NCBI GenBank assembly: GCA_038202795.1
Contig: JBBREQ010000042.1
Coordinates: 1 to 19,110 of the forward strand
DNA length: 19,110 bases
From: PHET01 sp038202795
GTDB taxonomy: Bacteria; Actinomycetota; Coriobacteriia; Anaerosomatales; PHET01
Direction of reading: 5' to 3'
In this document: piece by piece, positions 1 through 6,746 of the stretch
Position numbering within the stretch: the first letter of the stretch is position 1
Layout: each line of letters opens with the position of its first letter
The notes under the pieces: model-generated
What the model was told of the DNA's origin: nothing
The model's input: only the letters and a program-made list of their open reading frames with translations
Databases searched by the model: none
Made by a program: the position numbers and the translations under genes

Positions 1-1
1 G

Positions 2-439
2 AAACGCATGGCGGCGTCGCGTGCGGCCACCGTGGTGGCTTCCGCCAGGCTGGAGACCAGAGACCGGGCGCTCAGCGCCAAGCGCGAGCTGGTGAACACC
101 GCGCTCGCGGGCGTAGTGGACGCCGTGGAGGCGCTGCCCGATGACCGCTACTCGCGCTTCCTCGCAGCTGGGATCGCAGAGTCGGTCCGGGATGGCGACG
201 TCGTGGCACTCGCTGCCTCTGACGCGCGCCACATGGAGGCGATCCGCGAGTCGGTTAGTGCCGCAGCTCCGGGTGTCTCGCTCGAGTGGGACAAGGCGCC
301 CGCCCCAGTGCCTCGTGGGGCTCTCATCACGGGTCCGCGCACGCACGTGGAGGTGACGCCCGCCGCTGTGGTGGGCGCGCGCCGAGACGAACTCGAACTG
401 AACGTCGCCACCCTACTGTTCTCCGGAGAGGGGCGCTGA
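2..439 (+). CDS. atpE: V/A-type ATPase subunit E (peripheral stalk), 5'-truncated by the window edge
   Basis: The reading frame is open to the first bases of the window and ends at TGA 437-439, so about the last 145 residues are present and the true start lies upstream; the ATG at 8 is only an internal Met. Subunit E pairs with subunit G/H to form the peripheral stalk that holds the A3B3 head against the membrane stator. The visible part starts with an Ala/Arg-rich helix followed by a segment (SAKRELVNTAL) typical of the end of the E coiled coil, then a globular alpha/beta domain ending in a TLLFSGEGR tail, as expected at the subunit C-terminus. Identification rests on this pattern and on position directly before subunits C, F, A, B and D, the usual bacterial V/A-ATPase order. 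Sequence alone would be moderate evidence; the context makes it firm. Confidence 0.88.
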   Translation, partial: KRMAASRAATVVASARLETRDRALSAKRELVNTALAGVVDAVEALPDDRYSRFLAAGIAESVRDGDVVALAASDARHMEAIRESVSAAAPGVSLEWDKAPAPVPRGALITGPRTHVEVTPAAVVGARRDELELNVATLLFSGEGR

Positions 440-447
440 GTCCACAG

Positions 448-1461
448 GTGTCCGTGCTGCTCGAGGAGTATCAGCATACGCGTGACGGGCTGCGTTACGG
501 CTTCGCCGTAGGCAAGGTCCGCGTGCTCTCGGCCCGCCTGCTTGACCGCTCCGCTTTGGAGCGGCTTGTCGACGCTCCCAGCTTTCAGGAGCAAAAGCGG
601 ATTCTTTCCGACACGCCCTACGGGCGATTCCTGGAACAGGCGCGCACTCCCGCCGAGGTCGATGAGGCGCTCAATCGCGCGCTCGACTCGGCCTACGCGT
701 TCTTGGGCGAGGCGGGACTTCCGCTGCCCGTCCAGCGCTTCTTTCGAGTGCGGCATGACTACACGAACCTCAAAGCGGCGCTGAAAGCCGGCGCACTGGG
801 TGTGGGGCTGGAAGATCTGCTGGTCGATCACGGCACCGTATCCCGTGAGCTGTTCTCTGGCCCACTTGACAAGCTCCCCGAACCGTTTGGCGCCCTGGCT
901 CAGGTACTTTCGCCTGAGTCGACGGATGCGCGGGCCGAGCTCGACCTCATGGCCATCGACGCGGCAGTCGACCGAGCGTTTCATGTCGAGCTTCATGCGA
1001 TAGCCGTCGCCGCGCGCAGCAGCTTCCTGAAAGACCTCGCGATCCGCCTCTCGGACGTGGCGAACCTCAAGACCATGGTGCGGGCACAGCACGCGGGTAT
1101 ATCCGCTTCCCGGCTGGCCGACATGCTGGTCGCCGATGGTTCGATGAGCACCCGTGATCTCCTCGCGGCCTACAGGCTGTCGCGCACCGAGCTGTTGGCG
1201 ACTCTGGATCGTCGTCTGAAGCTCCGGGGAGCCCCTCTCGCCTCTGCCGAGGGCAACGATGATCTCGATGTGATAGCCGACAATGTCATCGTCGACACGA
1301 TCAAGAGGGCGAAGCGCTCCGAGCCGGGACCTGACGATATCGTCGAGTACGTTCGCGCCCGTGAATCAGAGGTCCAGGTTCTGCGAGTGGCCCTGCTCGG
1401 CAAGTTGGCCGGGCTCGACTCAGCTGCGTTGCACAGGCGCATGCGCGCTTCGTTTCGATAG
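448..1461 (+). CDS. atpC: V/A-type ATPase subunit C (funnel subunit linking the rotor ring to the central stalk)
   Basis: Encodes about 337 residues, close to the roughly 320-350 usual for this all-helical subunit, which sits on the membrane c/K ring and receives the lower end of the D/F central stalk. The N-terminus has the family-type stretch (YGFAVGKVRVLSARLLDRSALERL) and repeats of the three-fold helical unit follow, including an FFRVRHDYTNLKAALKA segment of the kind that is well kept in subunit C. I chose GTG 448 because the homologous region starts right after it and a GGAGAGGGG stretch lies at 424-433; spacing is rather long, so GTG 454 is possible. The frame is open further upstream to 286, but that overlaps subunit E and is not coding-like. 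The gap to subunit E is 8 bases and to subunit F 8 bases, consistent with one transcript. Confidence 0.93.
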   Translation: MSVLLEEYQHTRDGLRYGFAVGKVRVLSARLLDRSALERLVDAPSFQEQKRILSDTPYGRFLEQARTPAEVDEALNRALDSAYAFLGEAGLPLPVQRFFRVRHDYTNLKAALKAGALGVGLEDLLVDHGTVSRELFSGPLDKLPEPFGALAQVLSPESTDARAELDLMAIDAAVDRAFHVELHAIAVAARSSFLKDLAIRLSDVANLKTMVRAQHAGISASRLADMLVADGSMSTRDLLAAYRLSRTELLATLDRRLKLRGAPLASAEGNDDLDVIADNVIVDTIKRAKRSEPGPDDIVEYVRARESEVQVLRVALLGKLAGLDSAALHRRMRASFR

Positions 1462-1469
1462 GAGAGTAC

Positions 1470-1793
1470 GTGTCGCGGATCGCGATCATAGGAGATGCGG
1501 TGAGCGTGGCGGGGTTCCGGCCGCTCGGCTTCGCCGTGTTCCCGGTACGCAGCCCCGAGGACTCGGTCGATGTCTGGCCGGAGGTCATCGGCGGTGGCTA
1601 CGAGGCGGTCTTCGTGACCGAGCCGGTCTACGAGGTGCTGGCAGGCCGAATCGCCGAGGTCGCCGACCGGGCGCTGCCCGCGGTGACGGTGATTCCCGGC
1701 GCAGGCAGTGCCGGCGGCGTGGGCGGGACAAAACTGGAGCGCGCCATCGAGCGCGCGCTGGGCACTAAGATGCCCATACAGAACGAGGAGTGA
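1470..1793 (+). CDS. atpF: V/A-type ATPase subunit F (central stalk)
   Basis: A 107-residue protein, the normal length for subunit F, which binds subunit D in the central rotor stalk and modulates ATP hydrolysis. The N-terminus (MSRIAIIGDAVSVAGFRPLGF) matches the family pattern of a beta strand, a Gly-Asp turn and a GFR/LGF motif of the Rossmann-like N-domain; the C-terminal part after about residue 75 is the mobile helix (KLERAIERALGTKMP). Start is GTG 1470, eight bases after the stop of subunit C, with GGAGAG at 1461-1466 as the ribosome binding site. The stop (1791-1793) overlaps a GTG at 1790 in the next frame, but the real start of subunit A is probably further on at 1847. Confidence 0.93.
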   Translation: MSRIAIIGDAVSVAGFRPLGFAVFPVRSPEDSVDVWPEVIGGGYEAVFVTEPVYEVLAGRIAEVADRALPAVTVIPGAGSAGGVGGTKLERAIERALGTKMPIQNEE

Positions 1794-1846
1794 CTGAGGG
1801 CCGGCGCGCACGCGTCGGTCTCTGGCCGAGAAGAAGGACAGACGGA

Positions 1847-3016
1847 ATGGCGCAGGGCAAGATTATCAAGGTCGCAGGACCGCTTGTGGTGGCCGACGGC
1901 TTGGGCGACGCGAAGATGTTCGATCTCGTGCGCGTGGGCACCGAGGGCCTCATGGGCGAGATCATCGAGATGCGTAGTGACCGCGCTTCGATTCAGGTCT
2001 ATGAGGAGACCGAGGGAATCGGGCCGGGCGACCCGGTGGTTCCCACCGGCGCGCCTCTCTCCGTAGAGCTTGGCCCGGGAATGCTCGGAGCGGTGTATGA
2101 CGGAGTTCAGCGGCCGCTCGACGCGATCGAGGCCATCGCGGGCGCGTTCCTCGCTCGCGGTATCGATGCACCGGGCCTGGATCGAGACAAGCAGTGGGAG
2201 TTCTCGGCGACGGTGAGCATCGGGACCGCAGTCACCCCGGGTGACATCGTTGGGACCGTGCAGGAGAACGAGGTCATCGAGCACCGCATCATGGTGCCGC
2301 CCAATGTCCATGGCGAAATCGTCGCGATCAGCAGCGGCTCCTACACCGTCGAGCAGCCTGTGGGCCGGCTGCGCACCCCTGATGGTAGTGAGATCGATCT
2401 GCTGATGATGCAGACATGGCCGGTGCGTATACCTCGGCCGTTCGGCAGGAAGGTCTCTGCCACGGAACCCTTGGTCACCGGGACCCGCGTCATCGACACG
2501 TTCTTCCCTCTGGTGAAGGGGGGAGCCGGCTGTATCCCCGGACCATTTGGGGCCGGCAAGACAGTCACCCAGCACCAGGTCGCGAAGTGGAGTAACGCCC
2601 AGATCGTCGTCTTCATCGGCTGCGGTGAGCGCGGCAACGAGATGACCGACGTGCTCATGGAGTTCCCTGAGCTCACCGACCCGTACTCGGGCTATCCGCT
2701 GATGAGGCGGACCGTGCTGGTGGCCAATACCTCGAACATGCCCGTTGCGGCGCGAGAGGCGTCGGTCTACACCGGGATCACGATGGCCGAGTACTTCCGC
2801 GACATGGGCTACGAGGTAGTCTTGCAGGCTGACTCGACGTCGCGCTGGGCCGAGGCGATGCGCGAGATATCCGGACGCCTCGAGGAGATGCCCGGCGAGG
2901 AGGGGTATCCGGCGTACCTGGGTACGCGTCTCGCGGCTTTCTACGAGCGCGCCGGCAAAGTTGAGTGCCTCGGGGCGTCTGGAGGCCGAGTGCGTGCCGT
3001 TATCGGCGACGTGTGA
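1847..3016 (+). CDS. atpA: V/A-type ATPase catalytic subunit A, N-terminal part (reading frame broken)
   Basis: Codes for the first 389 residues of the ATP-hydrolysing/synthesising subunit A. Visible are the N-terminal beta-barrel (KIIKVAGPLVVADG), the bulge domain, the Walker A loop GPFGAGKT at residues 232-239, and the GCGERGNEM loop with the catalytic Glu at residue 261. The frame then ends in TGA 3014-3016, only about two thirds of the way through a protein that is normally 580-600 residues. The rest of the subunit (from GSVSVVGSVSPPGGD onward) is found in the +1 frame, in the adjoining entry. Joined, the two parts give about 611 residues. Start ATG 1847 is supported by AAGAAGGA at 1831-1838; an in-frame GTG at 1790 overlapping the subunit F stop would add 19 atypical Arg-rich residues. 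Either a sequence error, a real disruption or recoding explains the split; a working ATPase operon with a dead catalytic subunit would be odd, so error or recoding is favoured. Confidence 0.9.
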   Translation: MAQGKIIKVAGPLVVADGLGDAKMFDLVRVGTEGLMGEIIEMRSDRASIQVYEETEGIGPGDPVVPTGAPLSVELGPGMLGAVYDGVQRPLDAIEAIAGAFLARGIDAPGLDRDKQWEFSATVSIGTAVTPGDIVGTVQENEVIEHRIMVPPNVHGEIVAISSGSYTVEQPVGRLRTPDGSEIDLLMMQTWPVRIPRPFGRKVSATEPLVTGTRVIDTFFPLVKGGAGCIPGPFGAGKTVTQHQVAKWSNAQIVVFIGCGERGNEMTDVLMEFPELTDPYSGYPLMRRTVLVANTSNMPVAAREASVYTGITMAEYFRDMGYEVVLQADSTSRWAEAMREISGRLEEMPGEEGYPAYLGTRLAAFYERAGKVECLGASGGRVRAVIGDV

Positions 3017-3683
3017 GCTGAATGACGACGGGCGCAGGTACGGGTCGGTGTCGGTTGTGGGCTCGGTATCACCTCCAGGAGGCGACCTGTCCGAGCCTGT
3101 CGTGCAGAACACCCTGCGCGTGGTCAAGGTCTTCTGGGCGCTGCAGGACACGCTCGCGTTCCAGCGTCACTTCCCGGCGATCGACTGGCTGACCAGCTAC
3201 TCGCTGTTCCTCGACAAGGTCGAGCCGTACTGGAACGCCAATGTCGACGAGCAGTTCCGCGCGCGCCGCGACCGCGCGATGGCCATCCTTCAGCGAGAGA
3301 GCGAGCTTGCCGAGATAGTGCGCCTGGTGGGGATCGAAGCACTGTCCGGCGAGGAGCAGGTACTCATGGAGACCGCGAAGTCGCTGAGAGAGGACTTCTT
3401 GCAGCAGAACGCGTTTCGCGACGACGACCAGTTCTCCTCGCTCGACGAGCAGAACCGCCTGCTCCATGTGATCCTCCACTTCCATGAGAAGGCCGTTGCG
3501 CTGGCGGCTCAAGGCGAGCCGCTCAAAGCGATTCTCATGGCGCCGGTACGCGAGCGCATCGTGCGGGCCAAGTACCTGAGCATCGAGGAGATCGCCCAGT
3601 ACGACAGCATCCTTTCCGATATCGACACGCAGCTCGTGGCCGAGGGAATGGCGGCTGCCAGGCCTGCGGAGGTGAGTGCGTAA
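2961..3683 (+). CDS. atpA: V/A-type ATPase catalytic subunit A, C-terminal part in the +1 frame
   Basis: Carries the remaining third of subunit A: the end of the nucleotide-binding domain (VSPPGGDLSEPVVQNTLR), the conserved segment RHFPAIDWLTSYSLF, and the C-terminal helical domain with REDFLQQNAF, ending at TAA 3681-3683. It has no credible start of its own; the frame opens near TTG 2961 inside the first part, so it is almost surely the continuation of the same protein after a one-base shift. Codon third positions are about 12 of 14 G/C in this frame from 2979 on, against roughly 7 of 11 in the upstream frame over the same stretch, which places the change close to the GGGG run at 2972-2975. 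Removing one base there would fuse both halves. The stop lies just before the subunit B start, keeping operon spacing normal. Confidence 0.88.
   Translation: MSASGRLEAECVPLSATCELNDDGRRYGSVSVVGSVSPPGGDLSEPVVQNTLRVVKVFWALQDTLAFQRHFPAIDWLTSYSLFLDKVEPYWNANVDEQFRARRDRAMAILQRESELAEIVRLVGIEALSGEEQVLMETAKSLREDFLQQNAFRDDDQFSSLDEQNRLLHVILHFHEKAVALAAQGEPLKAILMAPVRERIVRAKYLSIEEIAQYDSILSDIDTQLVAEGMAAARPAEVSA
2972..3016 (+). other. Frame-change zone inside the subunit A gene
   Basis: Upstream frame and downstream frame are both open here, and the upstream one stops at 3014-3016. Family similarity belongs to the first frame up to about VECLG and to the +1 frame from GSVSVVG onward. A four-G run sits at 2972-2975, the most likely point for a base insertion or a homopolymer miscall. 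A +1 slip exactly at the TGA (GUG UGA) is the alternative if the shift is programmed, but I see no clear internal Shine-Dalgarno or stimulatory hairpin that would support it. Confidence 0.75.
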
Positions 3684-3684
3684 C

Positions 3685-5190
3685 ATGACACGGGAGTACA
3701 TGACCACACGCGATATCGTAGGGCCGTTGCTGCTTGTCGAGCAGGTCTCAGGCGTCACATACGGTGAGCTGGTGGAACTCGAGTTCCCCGACGGGACGCA
3801 GTCGTTCGGCAACGTGCTCGAGGTCAATGGGGACGTAGCGCTGGTCCAGGCGTTTCAGGGCACGCGCGGTTCGAACCCCAGCCAGACCAAGGTGCGCTTT
3901 CTGGGCCGCGGTCTCGAGATCGGCGTGTCGCGCGACATGCTCGGCCGCGTGTTCGACGGTCTGGGCCGCCCCCGTGACGGTGGACCGGAGATAATGCCCG
4001 ACAAGCGGGTGCCCATCTACGGGCAGGCTATCAACCCCATGTCCCGCGACTATCCGGATGACTTCATCCAGACGGGCATCAGCTCGATCGACGGCCTCAA
4101 CCCGCTGGTGCGCGGTCAGAAGCTGCCGATCTTCTCGGGGAGCGGTCTACCGCACAACGAGCTGGCCGCACAGATCGCCCGCCAGGCGACGGTACTGGAA
4201 AGAAGCGACGATCCCGCCAAGGTGGGTTCACGCATGGAGGGCGAGTTCGCTGTCGTGTTCGCGGCGATGGGTATCACCTTCGAAGACGCTGACTTCTTCA
4301 TGACCGAGCTGCGTTCCACCGCCGCCATCGAACGCGCTGTACTCTTCCTCAACCTCGCCGATGACCCCGCTGTCGAGCGGATCGCGACGCCGCGCATGGC
4401 GCTCACTGCTGCCGAGTATCTGGCGTTCGAGTGCGACATGCATGTGCTGGTCATCTACACCGACATGACCTACTACTGCGAGGCGCTGCGCGAGGTCTCG
4501 GCCGCGCGCAAAGAGGTGCCGGGCCGCCGCGGTTTCCCGGGGTACCTCTACACCGACCTCGCTTCGCTGTACGAGCGGGCTGGACGCATCAAGGGCAAGA
4601 AGGGCTCGATCACTCAGGTGCCCATCCTCTCGATGCCCGACGACGACAAGACGCATCCGATCCCGGACCTCACCGGCTATATCACCGAGGGCCAGATCAT
4701 CCTCGACCGCAACCTGCACCGCTCGGGTGTCTACCCGCCTGTTGCCGTGCTGCCATCACTCTCGCGCCTCAAGCAGAAGGGCATCGGTCCGGGCAAGACG
4801 CGTGAGGACCACGCCGACCTGTCGAACCAGCTCTTCGGCGCGTACGCCCGAGGAATCCAGGCCAAGGAACTCGCGGTCATCCTCGGCGAAGCTGCGCTCT
4901 CGGACACAGATCAGGCCTACGTCACCTTTGCGGACTCCTTCGAGCGGCTCTTCATCCAGCAGGGCAAGCACGAGGACCGCAGCGTCGAGGAGACGCTCGC
5001 ACTGGGCTGGGAGTTGCTCGCGTTGTTGCCGCGTACAGAACTCAAGCGCATCAAAGACGAGTACGTCGACCGCTATCTGCCCGAGAAGCCCCTCGACTAC
5101 CACGCGGGCGAAGTGGATGCGAACATGACCCCAGGCATGCCAGCCGGCCGTGGCGACACAAGCGGCATAAGGCATGGAGTGAGCGTGTGA
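3685..5190 (+). CDS. atpB: V/A-type ATPase subunit B (non-catalytic nucleotide-site subunit)
   Basis: Codes for about 501 residues. Subunit B alternates with A in the A3B3 head and completes the catalytic pockets without hydrolysing ATP itself. The degenerate P-loop region, SGSGLPHNEL at residues 151-160 instead of a GxxxxGKT, is the hallmark that separates B from A. Strongly conserved blocks follow: FAVVFAAMGIT, LNLADDPAVERIATPRMALT, LREVSAARKEVPGRRGFPGY, KGSITQVPILSMPDDD and HPIPDLTGYITEGQI. Start ATG 3685 has GGAGGTGAG at 3668-3676 as ribosome binding site and lies two bases after the subunit A stop; ATG 3700 is a weaker alternative. The last 25 or so residues are a Gly/Met-rich tail beyond the usual end. 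Its TGA overlaps the GTG start of the next small gene. Confidence 0.97.
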   Translation: MTREYMTTRDIVGPLLLVEQVSGVTYGELVELEFPDGTQSFGNVLEVNGDVALVQAFQGTRGSNPSQTKVRFLGRGLEIGVSRDMLGRVFDGLGRPRDGGPEIMPDKRVPIYGQAINPMSRDYPDDFIQTGISSIDGLNPLVRGQKLPIFSGSGLPHNELAAQIARQATVLERSDDPAKVGSRMEGEFAVVFAAMGITFEDADFFMTELRSTAAIERAVLFLNLADDPAVERIATPRMALTAAEYLAFECDMHVLVIYTDMTYYCEALREVSAARKEVPGRRGFPGYLYTDLASLYERAGRIKGKKGSITQVPILSMPDDDKTHPIPDLTGYITEGQIILDRNLHRSGVYPPVAVLPSLSRLKQKGIGPGKTREDHADLSNQLFGAYARGIQAKELAVILGEAALSDTDQAYVTFADSFERLFIQQGKHEDRSVEETLALGWELLALLPRTELKRIKDEYVDRYLPEKPLDYHAGEVDANMTPGMPAGRGDTSGIRHGVSV

Positions 5191-5375
5191 GACCCGCCCT
5201 GCTTGTCATAGCGGCGTTACTGCTCGTCGCCGTGGGGGTGCAGGTGAGCTACGCGCGCTCCTACGCGGCGAATGCCACCACGGCGACGAAGGTCGTCTGG
5301 GGCGTCAACATCGCATTGCTGGTTGCGCTCCTCGTGGGCTTGGTCTGGTACGCGTTCCGTCCGGGGGTGAGCTGA
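5187..5375 (+). CDS. Small two-helix membrane protein inside the ATPase operon, function unknown
   Basis: Sixty-two residues with two hydrophobic segments, about residues 4-22 (ALLVIAALLLVAVGVQVSY) and 37-57 (VVWGVNIALLVALLVGLVWY), joined by a short Ala/Thr-rich loop. Start is GTG 5187, whose last bases overlap the TGA of subunit B, and GGAGTGAG a few bases upstream is a good ribosome binding site; its stop is one base before the GTG start of subunit D. This tight fit and high third-position GC argue that it is translated. It is not the c/K proteolipid: it lacks the membrane-buried Glu/Asp that carries the proton or sodium ion. I do not recognise the family. A role in ATPase assembly or stability is only a guess from location. 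Confidence 0.7.
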   Translation: MRPALLVIAALLLVAVGVQVSYARSYAANATTATKVVWGVNIALLVALLVGLVWYAFRPGVS

Positions 5376-5376
5376 C

Positions 5377-6000
5377 GTGGCCGGCATCCGTGTGAGTCCC
5401 AACCGAATGGAGCTGCTCAAGCTTCGACGTCGTGCAGAGACCGCCCGCCGCGGCCACAAGCTTCTCAAGGACAAGCTCGATGAGCTGCTCAAGGAGTTCA
5501 TGGGACGCATCGCCGAGAACCGCAAGCTGCGAGGCGGCGTGGAGACCGAGCTGTTCTCCGCGTACGGCCTGCTTACGATCGCGCGCGCTGAAGCCGGGGC
5601 GCCGGTGGTCGCGCAGGCGCTGTTGGCTGGCGAGCCTGCCGAGCTGTTCGAGGCCAGCCAGCGCAATGTCATGAGCGTGCGCGTCCCAGTCTTCTCGGCT
5701 GCGCAGATACCGGTACCGCAGGGCTACAGCTACGCCAGCACGCCGGCGCTGCTGGATGGCGCGCTCGACACGCTGGGTCTGGTTGCGGCGCGGATGCTGG
5801 AACTCGCCGAGCGAGAGAAGGCGATCGAGCTGCTCGCCGCCGAGATCGAGTCGACGCGCCGACGCGTCAATGCGCTCGAGTACGTGCTGATCCCCCAGCT
5901 GGACGGCGGCATACGGGAGATTCGCATGAAGCTCGACGAGTCCGAGCGCAGCGAACGGACCCGGCTCATGAAGGTCAAGGAGATGCTGCAGGACCAGTAG
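5377..6000 (+). CDS. atpD: V/A-type ATPase subunit D (central rotor shaft)
   Basis: A 207-residue protein, typical for subunit D, the long antiparallel coiled coil that runs through the A3B3 head and transmits torque together with subunit F. The N-terminal helix starts with the family motif RVSPNRMELLKLRRRAETARRGHKLLK-type sequence (residues 5 to about 31), and the C-terminal helix has RRRVNALEYVLIPQL followed by a charged segment ending near residue 207; the middle is a shorter Ala-rich region. Start GTG 5377 lies one base after the stop of the small membrane protein, so translation is probably coupled. It is the last recognised ATPase gene here; the next gene begins 61 bases on. Confidence 0.96.
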   Translation: MAGIRVSPNRMELLKLRRRAETARRGHKLLKDKLDELLKEFMGRIAENRKLRGGVETELFSAYGLLTIARAEAGAPVVAQALLAGEPAELFEASQRNVMSVRVPVFSAAQIPVPQGYSYASTPALLDGALDTLGLVAARMLELAEREKAIELLAAEIESTRRRVNALEYVLIPQLDGGIREIRMKLDESERSERTRLMKVKEMLQDQ

Positions 6001-6061
6001 TCCCAGTCTCGTGCTGGTGTCGTGGTTCCGCAGTCGTCGTTCTCGGGGAGGGGAGGGGTCT

Positions 6062-6706
6062 ATGTCCGGTGTGCCCGATCATCTCAGGCCGTTCAACTCA
6101 CCCGGAGTCCCCGCCCACACTGGCCCATTCGATGTCGTCGTCATTGGCGCGAGCTTTGGTGGCCCCAAGGCGGTCGAGTGTGTGCTGGGTGAGCTGCCTG
6201 GCCGCTTCCCGGTTCCCATCGTGATCTGTCAGCACATCACCGCAGGCATGACCGGAATGTGGGCCGAGCGGCTCAACCATGTCAGCGCGTCTCGGGTCCG
6301 CGAGGCCAAGCATCGCACCGTGCTCGAACCCGGCTTCACCTACATCGGTCCGGCGGGGCTGCAGATGCGGGTAGAGAAGGGGCCGATGACGGTGGGAAAC
6401 CGCATTCGTCTCGATCCGGACTTCTCGGATTCACTTCATGTCCCCTCGATCGACATCCTGTTCTCCTCGGCAGCCAAGGCGTTCGGCCCGCGGGTACTGG
6501 CGGTGCTACTCACGGGCATGGGCAGCGACGGAGCGAGCGGGATGCTCGCGATCCGACAGGCCGGCGGCTATACCATCGCCGAAAGTGAAGCGACCGCAGC
6601 GTCGTACAGCATGCCGGGTTCGGCGGTGGCAGCGGGCGCGGTCGTGCAGGAGCTTGCGCTCGAGCAGATCGGCGCACGCCTCATCGAGTTGGGATTGCGC
6701 CGGTAG
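6062..6706 (+). CDS. cheB: Stand-alone CheB-type protein-glutamate methylesterase domain
   Basis: Encodes about 214 residues comprising only the CheB catalytic domain; the response-regulator receiver domain found in chemotaxis CheB is absent. The catalytic triad is visible: Ser31 in GASFGGPKA, His58 in ICQHIT, Asp156 in TGMGSDGASG. Such enzymes hydrolyse glutamyl methyl esters on chemoreceptors, but free-standing versions can have other, poorly known targets. Start ATG 6062 is preceded by a very purine-rich GGGGAGGGGAGGGG stretch at about 6045-6058; the frame opens at GTG 6011, which would add 17 residues in front of it. It lies 61 bases after ATPase subunit D in the same direction and could be read from the same transcript. 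No CheR, receptor or other chemotaxis gene is in this window, so the substrate is unknown. Confidence 0.9.
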   Translation: MSGVPDHLRPFNSPGVPAHTGPFDVVVIGASFGGPKAVECVLGELPGRFPVPIVICQHITAGMTGMWAERLNHVSASRVREAKHRTVLEPGFTYIGPAGLQMRVEKGPMTVGNRIRLDPDFSDSLHVPSIDILFSSAAKAFGPRVLAVLLTGMGSDGASGMLAIRQAGGYTIAESEATAASYSMPGSAVAAGAVVQELALEQIGARLIELGLRR

Positions 6707-6724
6707 GCATGGGATGGCCATGCC
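6706..6724. terminator. Possible bidirectional hairpin between convergent genes
   Basis: A perfect 7-base-pair stem (GGCATGG with CCATGCC) with a five-base loop begins at the last base of the cheB stop codon, in the 40-base gap between cheB and the convergent tldE gene. There is no T-run on either side, so intrinsic termination is uncertain. Confidence 0.35.
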
Positions 6725-6746
6725 GACAGGCGACAACGGGCCCGTG

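Noticed and set aside
1628..3151. Minus-strand open frame of 507 codons across subunits F and A
   Set aside because: It lies opposite a clearly conserved ATPase gene, has Arg/His-rich composition without any domain, and long antisense frames are expected at this GC content.
5187..5375. Small membrane protein as the ATPase c/K ring subunit
   Set aside because: No acidic residue lies in either helix, and the helices are too Ala/Val/Leu-only for an ion carrier.
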